Part shown: piece by piece, positions 18,005 through 26,318 of the stretch
How the letters are laid out: each line of letters starts with the position of its first letter
Position numbering within the stretch: position 1 is the first letter of the stretch
Source of the DNA: Paenalcaligenes hominis_A
GTDB taxonomy: Bacteria; Pseudomonadota; Gammaproteobacteria; Burkholderiales; Burkholderiaceae_B
DNA: 64,000 nucleotides
Direction of reading: 5' to 3'
NCBI RefSeq assembly: GCF_041359055.1
Contig: NZ_JBGJKZ010000005.1
Location: 1-64,000 of the forward strand
Translations under genes and position numbers: made by a program
Notes under the pieces: generated by a model
Databases searched by the model: none
What the model was told of the DNA's origin: nothing
Seen by the model: the letters and a program-made list of their open reading frames with translations, nothing else

Positions 18005-18042
18005 AAAAAACCCCAATCTGTGTAAATAGGTTGGGGTTTTTT
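18005..18042 (+). terminator. Rho-independent terminator after rpsQ
   Basis: AAAAAACCCCAA (18005-18016) pairs perfectly with TTGGGGTTTTTT (18031-18042) around a 14-base loop. It ends the S10 unit and, read from the other strand, also the aldehyde dehydrogenase-ankyrin operon. Confidence 0.88.
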
Positions 18043-18066
18043 GTTTTGCTGAATATATTAGTTTTT

Positions 18067-18750
18067 TTATTTGGCTAAATGCGTTTTGAGTAATGTTGCC
18101 ATATCAGTAAAACCTCTGGCCTCAGCATGATGCAAAGCACTAGTGCCATTTTTATCGGGAATAGTGGCATCGGCACCGGCTTCAAGCAAGGTCTTAACTA
18201 TTTCCACTTGAGTAGGACTACCATCCCCCAAAATAACGGCCTCCATAAGCGCCGTCCAGCCAAGACGATTGATATGATTAATGGGGTAATCAGGCGTGCT
18301 GGCTAATAGCTGAACCACATCTAAATGACCTTTTTCTGCTGCGGGTATTAAGGCCGTGCCGCCGTACCGGTTGAATACGCTGAAGTCAGCCCCGTGATTT
18401 AATGCTTCGCGCACAATAGCTATCATGCCCTCTGCTCCTGCATATAAAAAAGGACTGTTAGCCATGGCATCTTGGGCATTAACATCGGCTCCAGCTTGAA
18501 TTAAGCGTAAAGCTAATTCTGTATTACCCTGATAGACAGCAGTCATCAGTGGTGTTTGTTGTTGGGCGTTACGTACTTCAAGATCTGGGTGGTGCGTCAA
18601 AATTTCTATGACAGCATTTTCATCGTTTTTGGCAATAGCATCAAATAAAGACATAGGCGATTGAGCAAAACAAAGTAAAGGCAAGCTAAGGAACGCCCCA
18701 CTTATCCATGCCAGTGATTGAGTAAGGGCTGAACAAAAAGTAGGGCGCAT
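18067..18750 (-). CDS. Exported ankyrin-repeat protein
   Basis: 227 residues. A signal peptide is likely (MRPTFCSALTQSLAW, hydrophobic stretch, cleavage near CFAQS at about residue 30). About five ankyrin repeats follow, with clear copies QTPLMTAVYQGNTELALRLI, AGADVNAQDAMANSPFLYAG, YGGTALIPAAEKGHLDVVQLL, LGWTALMEAVILGDG and NGTSALHHAEARGFTDMATLL. Ankyrin proteins of this size act as protein-binding modules; periplasmic ones such as AnkB have been linked to oxidative stress, but that is not shown here. It follows the aldehyde dehydrogenase by 11 bases in one operon. The partner is unknown. Confidence 0.88.
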   Translation of the reverse strand: MRPTFCSALTQSLAWISGAFLSLPLLCFAQSPMSLFDAIAKNDENAVIEILTHHPDLEVRNAQQQTPLMTAVYQGNTELALRLIQAGADVNAQDAMANSPFLYAGAEGMIAIVREALNHGADFSVFNRYGGTALIPAAEKGHLDVVQLLASTPDYPINHINRLGWTALMEAVILGDGSPTQVEIVKTLLEAGADATIPDKNGTSALHHAEARGFTDMATLLKTHLAK

Positions 18751-18761
18751 AAAAGACCTCT

Positions 18762-20189
18762 TTAACGTTGCGTAATAAATTTAGTAACTAGGTAACCATC
18801 AAAGCTTTCTATGCCCCCTTCGCTACCAATACCGCTGTCTTTAACTCCTCCAAACGGGGTTTCTGCAATAGAAACACCAAAGTGGTTGATGCTTACCATA
18901 CCGGCTTGAAGCTCGTTTGAAACGGTATGTGCCGTTTGTAGATTATTAGTAAAAACATACGAAGCCAAACCAAAAGGTAATGAGTTGGCGCGTTTTAATA
19001 CGTCTGTGGTATCACTAAATCGAGTTAACGGTGCAATAGGACCAAATGGCTCTTCAGTCATAATCATTGCATGGTCAGGCACATCAGCAAGTACAGTAGG
19101 GCCATAAAAATAACCGGTTCCTTGGGACTGGCTACCGCCTAGCTCTAGGCTGCCTCCGTGAGAAAGAGCGTCTTGAACAAAGCTATCCATTACAGCTAAG
19201 CGTCTTTCATGAGCAAGTGGCCCCATTTCGGTTTCTGCTTCTAGACCATTGCCTACGTTGATATTAGCTAAAACGTTAATGAATTCGTCTTTAAAGGGCT
19301 GATAAATGTCCTCGTGAATATAAAAACGTGTAGGTGAAATACATACTTGCCCTGCATTTCGTACCTTAAAGTAAGCCAACTGTTTGGCTACACGTGGGAT
19401 ATCAATATCTGGGAAAACCAACACAGGGGAATGCCCACCTAGTTCCATTGTTACTGGTTTCATGTGAGCACCGGCCAGAGCGGCTAGTTGTTTGCCCACC
19501 GGCACGGAGCCCGTAAAGGAGACCTTGCGCACTATAGGAGAACGAATTAGGTAATCAGAGACTTCTGCGGGTACCCCCCACACCACATTTAAAACCCCCT
19601 TTGGTAGACCAGCCTCATGGAACATTTTGGCGATAGCCATGACCGCACTGGGCGAGTCTTCGGGCCCTTTAATAATAATAGTGCAGCCTGCTCCAATAGC
19701 AGCGGTGATTTTCCTGATGGCTTGGTTAAATGGAAAGTTCCAAGGAGTGAAGGCCGCACACACCCCAATTGGCTCACGCACCACCATTTGTCGTACAGCA
19801 GGGTTACGTGGTGGAATGATGCGACCGTAAATACGGCGACATTCTTCAGCATGCCATTCAGCATGCTCTGAGCAGTTAATAACCTCTGCTACAGACTCTG
19901 CTAAAGGCTTTCCTTGATCTAGCGTGATATTTCTGCCTATTTCTTGAGAATTATCACGGCAAAGCTGTGCCACTTTGCGCAAAATATCACTACGCTCAAT
20001 GGGTGAGCTATGACGCCATGACTCAAACGCAGTTTGAGCACTTTTTAAAGCCAAGTCCAAGTCGTCTTGGGTGGCATGCGGAAGCTTGCCTAACTCTTCA
20101 AGCGTTGCTGGGTTTAAAACAGATTCGGTCTTGCGGCCTTGGGCTTCAATAAACTCACCGTTGATATAAAGGGAAAGAGTAGGGTACAT
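18762..20189 (-). CDS. NAD(P)-dependent aldehyde dehydrogenase, succinate-semialdehyde dehydrogenase-like
   Basis: 475 residues, typical for the family. The catalytic Cys lies in NAGQVCISPTRFY, the general-base Glu in VTMELGGHSPVLVF, and the cofactor-binding region in GVCAAFTPWNFPFNQAIRKI and SFTGSVPVGKQLA. It should oxidise a short semialdehyde or aldehyde to the acid in the cytoplasm. The closest families by eye are the GabD-like and alpha-ketoglutaric semialdehyde dehydrogenases; the exact substrate is open. AGGAGAC precedes the ATG. It is co-transcribed with the exported ankyrin protein and divergent from the Lap exporter operon. Confidence 0.92.
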   Translation of the reverse strand: MYPTLSLYINGEFIEAQGRKTESVLNPATLEELGKLPHATQDDLDLALKSAQTAFESWRHSSPIERSDILRKVAQLCRDNSQEIGRNITLDQGKPLAESVAEVINCSEHAEWHAEECRRIYGRIIPPRNPAVRQMVVREPIGVCAAFTPWNFPFNQAIRKITAAIGAGCTIIIKGPEDSPSAVMAIAKMFHEAGLPKGVLNVVWGVPAEVSDYLIRSPIVRKVSFTGSVPVGKQLAALAGAHMKPVTMELGGHSPVLVFPDIDIPRVAKQLAYFKVRNAGQVCISPTRFYIHEDIYQPFKDEFINVLANINVGNGLEAETEMGPLAHERRLAVMDSFVQDALSHGGSLELGGSQSQGTGYFYGPTVLADVPDHAMIMTEEPFGPIAPLTRFSDTTDVLKRANSLPFGLASYVFTNNLQTAHTVSNELQAGMVSINHFGVSIAETPFGGVKDSGIGSEGGIESFDGYLVTKFITQR

Positions 20190-20496
20190 CGTGGCGTCTC
20201 CTGTGTACTAAAAGCTGCGGTTTAAACCATAAGTTTTTACAAATTGGTAGATCTGGGTTAAACAATGTTAAATTTGTAAATGTTAGTTGCTTTTTTGGGC
20301 TTACAAAAAGCATACTACGATTAAATCATAAACCTTTAATGTCTTTTCAACATTAAAGCGTATCAAAGACGCAAGGTTATGCTCCAAGAACGTCAGGCCA
20401 GAAGCCTGAGGCTCCGCCTTGCCAACCTATAGTGACCTTTATTTCCCAGCTGAAATCTGTCCGCCCTACATGGGCGTAAAAGGCATGAGGTATACA
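20190..20496 (+). other. Divergent intergenic region with a structured leader for lapE
   Basis: This 307-base gap holds the promoters of the aldehyde dehydrogenase (minus) and the Lap export operon (plus). The part nearest lapE is structured: GCAAGG (20371-20376) can pair with CCTTGC (20417-20422), enclosing TCAGGC-CAGAA-GCCTGA (20393-20409) and AGGC-TCC-GCCT (20409-20419). An ACGCAA precedes the element, vaguely like c-di-GMP-I riboswitches, but the other conserved parts of that class were not matched. No confident -35/-10 was found; TTGCTT with CATACT 18 bases on is the best plus-strand candidate. Confidence 0.4.
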
Positions 20497-21972
20497 ATGA
20501 AGAATAAAACCCACAAACATGTACGCTTAACAACAGGAGCTTTGTTTTCAATGCTCCTTTTCTCATCGTTTCCTAGCTCTGCTAACACGGCGTCTTTTTC
20601 CTTAGAGCAAACCGTCGAGCAAGCTATTTCCCATAACCCAGAAATTGGGGCGCGATTTCATGACTTTCAGTCTGCGCTCGAAGATAAAAGTATTGCTAAG
20701 GCCGGTTTCTTGCCAGAGGTCAATGCTGCAGGCTGGGTAGGAAAAGAGTGGCGCGCCGGCTCCTCATCTCAGCCTTCAAGCAGTTGGAATCGCAACGGAT
20801 ATGCTCTTGAGCTTAACCAGCTACTCTACAACGGTTTTCAAACACGAAACCGAGTTCTACAGCTTGGCTTAGAGTACCTCTCTGGTTATTACGAGCTTTT
20901 AGCCACTGTTGATACCGTGGCCTACGAGGCGGCAGCGGCGCATATTGATGTGCTGCGTTACCGTGCGCTCGAAGAGTTAGCCCAAGACAACTACGCGATG
21001 CATTTACGTACTCAAGAAAATCTTCAAGAGCGTCATCAGTCTGGCGTAGGACGTGGTGTGGATCTTGAGCAAGCACGTGGCCGTTTAGCTTTAGCCCAAA
21101 CTAATCTTATGGTAGAGGCAGGTAACTATAACGATGTAATGCAACGTTATCAGCGTCTGACTGGTATTGCTGTACCTCAATTTTTAGGGGCTCCTAATTC
21201 CCAGCAAACCTATTTACCCGTTGACCCAAAAAGCTTTACCGCTTACTTACGTCAAAACCCATCGCTGCTATCGAAACAGGCACTAACACAAGCTGCACAA
21301 GCAGGGGTAGATGTAGCAAAAGGCAACTTTTCTCCCAAAATTGAGTTCAAAGCAAGCACGGGTAAAGACAACCAACGGCTAGATAATAGAAACGATGTCA
21401 GATCTTCTAATGCAGAGCTGCGTGCTACGTTTAATTTGTACCGTGGTGGGGCCGATAGTGCTCGTTTACGTCAAACAGCCGCTCAAAAATATGCCGCTCA
21501 GGATGTACGTAATTACACGTGTCGCAATATTCAACAAGAATTAAATGTTGCCTGGAATGGTCTAGTGCGCTTACGCGAACAAATCCCTTTTCTTGAGGAG
21601 CATGAGCTCACCACCTCTAGGGTGCGAGTGGCTTATATGCAGCAGTTTCAAATCGGAGAGCGTTCACTTTTAGACTTGCTCGACACAGAGAACGAGCTCT
21701 TTGAGGCGCGCCGAGCTTTGGTCAATGCACGCTATAACTTGCATCAATCAGAGTTGAAGTGGCTAATGTATTCGCATCAGCTATTGCCAGCCCTAGGGTT
21801 AGCACAACCCTATCAAGAGCGACCAGAGGAAATAAAAGCATTAGCGCTCTCAGAGGACATGCTGGAACACTGTGCAAAACCTGTGCCCGACTTACAAAAT
21901 CTAAAGCCTGTGCAGGTGCATTATCAGGACAACTTAGAGCCGCCAGTGATTAGCCCCGCTGGTTGGAATTAA
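20497..21972 (+). CDS. lapE: TolC-family outer membrane channel of the type I exporter (LapE-like)
   Basis: 491 residues from ATG 20497 (GAGG six bases before). The frame is open to 20419, but from the chosen Met a signal peptide follows directly (KNKTHKH, hydrophobic TGALFSMLLFSSF, cleavage near SSANT). The mature part begins FSLEQTVEQAISHNPEIGARF and shows the two OEP repeats, with GRGVDLEQARGRLALAQTNL in the first and QFQIGERSLLDLLDTENELF in the second. It forms the outer membrane conduit for the adhesin. The small protein, LapB- and LapC-like genes follow with gaps of 24, 1 and 1 bases. Confidence 0.92.
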   Translation: MKNKTHKHVRLTTGALFSMLLFSSFPSSANTASFSLEQTVEQAISHNPEIGARFHDFQSALEDKSIAKAGFLPEVNAAGWVGKEWRAGSSSQPSSSWNRNGYALELNQLLYNGFQTRNRVLQLGLEYLSGYYELLATVDTVAYEAAAAHIDVLRYRALEELAQDNYAMHLRTQENLQERHQSGVGRGVDLEQARGRLALAQTNLMVEAGNYNDVMQRYQRLTGIAVPQFLGAPNSQQTYLPVDPKSFTAYLRQNPSLLSKQALTQAAQAGVDVAKGNFSPKIEFKASTGKDNQRLDNRNDVRSSNAELRATFNLYRGGADSARLRQTAAQKYAAQDVRNYTCRNIQQELNVAWNGLVRLREQIPFLEEHELTTSRVRVAYMQQFQIGERSLLDLLDTENELFEARRALVNARYNLHQSELKWLMYSHQLLPALGLAQPYQERPEEIKALALSEDMLEHCAKPVPDLQNLKPVQVHYQDNLEPPVISPAGWN

Positions 21973-21996
21973 TTATTCATAAACGAGGTAAAGCGT

Positions 21997-22227
21997 ATGA
22001 GCCAAGCTAAAAATGATGATATTAAAAATGAATTAGATCTTTCAGATGCTGAGTTCATACGCGTATTAGAAGATTTAATAGATGTACTAATAGCAAACGG
22101 CACGATACGTTTGACGGATTTACCTCCTGAAGCTTTAGCTAAATTAAATAAACGCAAACAAACACGTCAACATTTAAAAGGATCGCTGAACTTGTTAGAT
22201 GAAGAAGATGGGGAGAGCTTAATTTAA
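21997..22227 (+). CDS. Small acidic protein of the exporter operon, function unknown
   Basis: 76 residues, mostly charged and helical (NDDIKNELDLSDAEFIRVLE, then LIDVLIANGTIRLTDLPPEA) and an acidic end. It has no signal peptide and no cysteine. It is coupled to lapB (one base apart) and has its own GAGG, so it looks real. Short proteins of this general kind occur between the TolC and ABC genes of some Lap/Bap loci, but I do not recognise a named family. Confidence 0.75.
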   Translation: MSQAKNDDIKNELDLSDAEFIRVLEDLIDVLIANGTIRLTDLPPEALAKLNKRKQTRQHLKGSLNLLDEEDGESLI

Positions 22228-22228
22228 T

Positions 22229-24397
22229 ATGTCAGAAGTAGAAACGGCATTGAATGCACAGATCCCGTCACATACGGTGCATGATGATTCATTACTTATT
22301 TGTTTAGTTGAGGTGACACGTTTACTGGGGTATCCATGTTCGGCTGAACATTTAGTCAATGGTTTACCCATTAAAAACAATTTGCTCGGCCCTGAGCTAC
22401 TGGGGCGAGCTGCTGCACGTGCTCAATGTGCAACTAAACTATTGCGTTCCCGCCTAGAAACCATTCCTAACGAAGCATTACCTGCTATTTTATTTTTAAA
22501 AAATGGCCGTCATTGCGTTTTGGTTAGTCGTGACCAGCGAAACTCAATGGCTATGGTGATGTTTGCTGAAAGTCCGTCTCCTGTAGAAATAGAGATGGCT
22601 ACGCTACTGGAAATCTATGATGGGCTGGCTGCTTTTATTAAGCCTCATTATAGAGTGGAGCAACGCTCTCAAGAGTCTTTACCCATTGCTCAGGAAAAAA
22701 ACTGGTTCTGGTCTACGGTGTGGGACAACTGGCGTTTGTATCGTGATGCGTTAGCTGCGGCGTTATTGATCAACCTATTTGCCATGGTGATGCCGCTGTT
22801 TACTCTTAATGTGTATGACAGGGTGGTGCCTAACAATGCCTTCGACACCTTATGGGCTTTAGCTGCTGGAGTGGTAATTGTATTGCTGTTCAATTGGCTA
22901 TTAACAGTAACACGCTCCCGAGTTGTTGATAAAGCAAGCAGCGAGGTTGATATACGTATTTCAGCCAAAGTCATGGAGCGGGTGCTGGATTTACGCTTAG
23001 CGAGTCGGCCCACCTCAGTGGGGGCTTTTGCTGCTAACTTGCGGTCTTTCGAGGCAGTACGAGACTTTATTGCCTCTGCTAGCTTAACCACTTTAGTCGA
23101 TGTGCCTTTTAGTCTGTTATTTGTAGCAGTTTTAGGGTGGATATCACCTTATCTGATGGTACCGCCTTTGGTGGCGATGGTTGTTATTTTGATTTTGTCT
23201 TTTTTCTCGCAAAGGCGCATACGAGCCTTTAGTGCAGATCTATTTCAGGCCGGAGCCCAACGCAATGCTGTACTTGTTGAGTCCTTAGCGGGTTTGGAAA
23301 CAATCAAAGTTTTAAATGCACAAAGTCGATCACAACAGCAATGGGAACAAGCGACAGAGCAAATCGCACGCGTGAATTTAAAAATACGCTATATCACCAG
23401 CAGTACGGTTAACTTTATCCAAACCGTACAACAGTTAACTACGGTAGCCGTGGTTATGGTGGGTGTGTATTTAATTGCGGACTCTCAGTTGTCATTAGGT
23501 GGAATTATTGCTTCTTCAATGCTTGCGGGGCGTAGTTTGGCCCCACTGGGGTCGGTGGCAGGTTTGATGATGCAGTACTATCACACGCGTCAATCTTTAG
23601 GAGCCATCGACACCTATATGCAGTTGCCTATAGAGCATGATGTGCAAACGAATTTTTTGCCTCGCCCTCATATTAAAGGGGATATTCAATTTAAAAATCT
23701 CAGTTTTGCTTATCCCAATACGAATTTTTATGTTTTAGAAAAACTGAATCTTCATATTAAACAAGGTGAACGAGTAGGGATTATTGGTCGTATTGGATCA
23801 GGGAAAAGTACCTTAGCAAAGCTGATTTTGGGTCTTTATCAACCCATCGAAGGTGCTTTGCTCGTTGATGGGGTAGATAGTCAGCAAATTGATGCCGCAG
23901 ATTTACGTCGGGCCATGGGGTATGTGTCTCAGGACCCCGTATTATTTTATGGCACCTTAAAACAAAACCTATTGATGGGGGCACCGTTTGCTACCGATGA
24001 GCAAATGCTAGAGGTGGCAAAGTTAACAGGTGTTGACCGCTTTGCCTCTAAGCACCCTCAAGGCTATGACATGATTATTAGCGAACGAGGCGAGTCGTTG
24101 TCTGGAGGTCAACGCCAAGCCATAGCGGTAGCCAGAGCGTTACTCAATAATCCGTCTGTGTTGTTGTTGGATGAGCCTAGTAGCAATATGGATAATCAAA
24201 GTGAACTCAACTTACGCAAACACTTAAAACCCGTGTGCGAAGGGCGGACTGTTTTGCTGATTACGCACCGCATGGCGTTATTAGAGCTCGTTGATCGTCT
24301 CATTGTTATAGATAATGGAAAAATTATGGCTGATGGCCCTAAAGATCAAGTGATTACAGCCTTACGCGAAGGCCGAATTAGTAAACAAGGAGCGTAA
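22229..24397 (+). CDS. lapB: Type I secretion ABC exporter with C39-like domain (LapB-like)
   Basis: 722 residues. An N-terminal C39 peptidase-like domain (about 1-140) lacks the catalytic Cys: the usual DCG is replaced in HDDSLLICLVEVTRLLGYP, as in LapB and HlyB, so it should bind rather than cut. Six membrane helices follow (about 160-430, containing VYDRVVPNNAFDTLWALA), then the ATPase with Walker A GRIGSGKST at 520-528, LSGGQRQAIAVARALL near 623 and VLLLDEPSSNMD near 642. It powers export of the adhesin through the LapC-LapE path. The lapC GTG starts one base after its stop. Confidence 0.94.
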   Translation: MSEVETALNAQIPSHTVHDDSLLICLVEVTRLLGYPCSAEHLVNGLPIKNNLLGPELLGRAAARAQCATKLLRSRLETIPNEALPAILFLKNGRHCVLVSRDQRNSMAMVMFAESPSPVEIEMATLLEIYDGLAAFIKPHYRVEQRSQESLPIAQEKNWFWSTVWDNWRLYRDALAAALLINLFAMVMPLFTLNVYDRVVPNNAFDTLWALAAGVVIVLLFNWLLTVTRSRVVDKASSEVDIRISAKVMERVLDLRLASRPTSVGAFAANLRSFEAVRDFIASASLTTLVDVPFSLLFVAVLGWISPYLMVPPLVAMVVILILSFFSQRRIRAFSADLFQAGAQRNAVLVESLAGLETIKVLNAQSRSQQQWEQATEQIARVNLKIRYITSSTVNFIQTVQQLTTVAVVMVGVYLIADSQLSLGGIIASSMLAGRSLAPLGSVAGLMMQYYHTRQSLGAIDTYMQLPIEHDVQTNFLPRPHIKGDIQFKNLSFAYPNTNFYVLEKLNLHIKQGERVGIIGRIGSGKSTLAKLILGLYQPIEGALLVDGVDSQQIDAADLRRAMGYVSQDPVLFYGTLKQNLLMGAPFATDEQMLEVAKLTGVDRFASKHPQGYDMIISERGESLSGGQRQAIAVARALLNNPSVLLLDEPSSNMDNQSELNLRKHLKPVCEGRTVLLITHRMALLELVDRLIVIDNGKIMADGPKDQVITALREGRISKQGA

Positions 24398-24398
24398 G

Positions 24399-25682
24399 GT
24401 GAGCCCTATTGATGAACTTATAAAAAAGCAACGGTTACGAGGTTCTAGGGCTTTGGTATGGCTGTCTTTGTTTGCTATTTTTGCACTACTCGTATGGGCT
24501 TATTTTGCAACCATTGATGAGGTCGTTCGAGGCGAAGGCAAGGTGGTTCCTTCACAGCAAGTACAAGTAATCCAAAGTCTTGATGGTGGCGTGGTCGAAC
24601 AAATCTTAATTCGGCCAGGGCAGGCCGTAGAAGAGGGGGATATTCTTTTGCGCATCGATCCAACGCGTTACTCCTCTTCGCTCGGAGAAACACAAGCTGA
24701 AATTCTATCGTTGAAAGCAAAAGCAGCCCGACTAGAGGCCATAGCCACAGGTGAACCCATACATATGCCTGAAGAAGTAGTGGTGGCTGCACCGGATTTG
24801 GCGGAAATGGAACGTCGCGTATGGGAGTCACGCTTACAAGAGTTACAAAGCACGCTTTCAGTAGCTCGAGAACAACTCAACCAACGTCAACAAGAGTTAC
24901 GTGAAACACAGGCAAACAGAGATCAAGCGGCCTCTAGCTGTGCGTTAACCTCTGATGAGCTCAGAATGACTCGGCCTTTATTGCAAAGTGGGGCTGTTTC
25001 ACAGGTTGATATTTTGCGTATTCAGCGCGAAGTTGCCCGTTATTGTGGTGAACAAAAAGCTGCCAATGCCCAAATAGATCGTATTCAAGCATCGATTCAA
25101 GAAGCTCAAGAGCGTTTACAAGAAACTGAAATCACATTTAAGAATCAAGCTCGAGTGGACTTGTCCGAGACACGAGCCAAGCTCTCAACACTAACCCAAG
25201 GGCAAATTGCTTTGGCCGATCGCGTTCGTTTAGCCGAAGTGCGCTCTCCTGTACGAGGCACGATCAAAACCTTGTATGCAAATACCCGAGGTGGTGTTGT
25301 ACAGCCGGGGAAAGACATTGTGGAAATCGTCCCCCTAGATGACACCTTGTTGTTAGAGGTACGTATTAATCCCAAAGATATTGGTTTTCTCCATCCAGGC
25401 CAAGAAGCCAGTGTAAAGCTTACTGCTTATGACTTTACTATTTATGGTGGCTTAAAAGGCATGGTAGAGCAAATTAGTGCGGACAGCATCTTAGATGAAA
25501 AAGGGAATGCGTATTACGTGGCTAAGGTTCGGACAGAAAATGCATATGTAGGAGACAACAATAAACCCATTATTCCTGGAATGATGGCTGAGGTACATAT
25601 ATTGACTGGAAAACGCACGGTTTTGCAGTACTTGTTGAAACCAATATTGAGAGCGCGTGAAAATGCGTTTACTGAACGATGA
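24399..25682 (+). CDS. lapC: Type I secretion membrane fusion protein, HlyD family (LapC-like)
   Basis: 427 residues with a GTG start preceded by AAGGAG. One N-terminal membrane helix (about 20-42, ALVWLSLFAIFALLVWAYF) is followed by a lipoyl-like half (GEGKVVPSQQVQVIQSLDGG), a long coiled coil of Gln/Glu/Arg-rich helices (about 95-270), the second lipoyl half VRSPVRGTIKTLYANTRGG and the HlyD C-terminal IVPLDDTLLLEVRINPKDIGF. It bridges the LapB exporter and the TolC channel in the periplasm. Confidence 0.94.
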   Translation: MSPIDELIKKQRLRGSRALVWLSLFAIFALLVWAYFATIDEVVRGEGKVVPSQQVQVIQSLDGGVVEQILIRPGQAVEEGDILLRIDPTRYSSSLGETQAEILSLKAKAARLEAIATGEPIHMPEEVVVAAPDLAEMERRVWESRLQELQSTLSVAREQLNQRQQELRETQANRDQAASSCALTSDELRMTRPLLQSGAVSQVDILRIQREVARYCGEQKAANAQIDRIQASIQEAQERLQETEITFKNQARVDLSETRAKLSTLTQGQIALADRVRLAEVRSPVRGTIKTLYANTRGGVVQPGKDIVEIVPLDDTLLLEVRINPKDIGFLHPGQEASVKLTAYDFTIYGGLKGMVEQISADSILDEKGNAYYVAKVRTENAYVGDNNKPIIPGMMAEVHILTGKRTVLQYLLKPILRARENAFTER

Positions 25683-25699
25683 AGGTAAAGGAATCGACC

Positions 25700-26308
25700 A
25701 TGAGCCAACAAACGATTTATTTATTTACTCAGGATGACTTTCTTGCTCAACATTTAAAGCGCCTTACTAACGAGCTTTATGTAACAAAAAAAGTCGAAAC
25801 GCTACAAGAGCTGCACGCGTTAGAGCCCTCTCAGCTGGTGATTGTAGATAGTATTTGTGTGCAATGGAGAAACGTTTCTTGGCAAGAAATATTTACTACA
25901 CAGAACGTTTTGGTTGCAACGCTAAAACCCAATGATTCAGAGGGGCAGGATGCTTTTTTATTGGGTGCTAAAGCATACGCTCAAGCCTATAGTGCGCCCG
26001 AGCACTGGCTATTAATTATTCAACAGGTACAAGCCGGTCAGGTGTGGTTAGGACAAAGCTTATTAAGTCGCTTACTCAGTCAAGTTAGTAGTCATCTACC
26101 GCAAAGAAGCAATGCTTGGCAAGCTGAATTAACCCCCAGAGAAATTGATGTAGCACAACGCGCCGCGCTAGGACACTCTAACGCGCTGATAGCAGAAGAT
26201 CTTGGTATTAGTGAAAGAACAGTGCGTGCTCATCTGGGGGCGATATTTAACAAGTTAAATATTAGTGATAGGTTGATGCTGGTACTAAAAGTGCACGGCT
26301 TAAAATAA
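25700..26308 (+). CDS. LuxR-type regulator with degenerate receiver domain
   Basis: 202 residues from ATG 25700 (AAGGA eight bases before); an upstream in-frame ATG at 25679 overlaps the lapC stop but lacks a site. The N-terminal 120 residues resemble a response-regulator receiver (IYLFTQDDFLAQHLKRL, LVIVDSICVQW), yet the conserved Lys/Pro switch region is altered, so phosphorylation is doubtful. The C-terminal LuxR helix-turn-helix is intact: LTPREIDVAQRAALGHSNAL and DLGISERTVRAHLGAIFNKL. Being inside the exporter operon suggests autoregulation or control of the adhesin; no cognate kinase is near. Confidence 0.85.
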   Translation: MSQQTIYLFTQDDFLAQHLKRLTNELYVTKKVETLQELHALEPSQLVIVDSICVQWRNVSWQEIFTTQNVLVATLKPNDSEGQDAFLLGAKAYAQAYSAPEHWLLIIQQVQAGQVWLGQSLLSRLLSQVSSHLPQRSNAWQAELTPREIDVAQRAALGHSNALIAEDLGISERTVRAHLGAIFNKLNISDRLMLVLKVHGLK

Positions 26309-26318
26309 AGTAATTCCT

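Noticed and set aside
20371..20422. A c-di-GMP-I riboswitch before lapE
   Set aside because: Only an ACGCAA and a plausible stem match; the conserved tetraloop-receptor and 3' parts of the class were not found, so no class is assigned.
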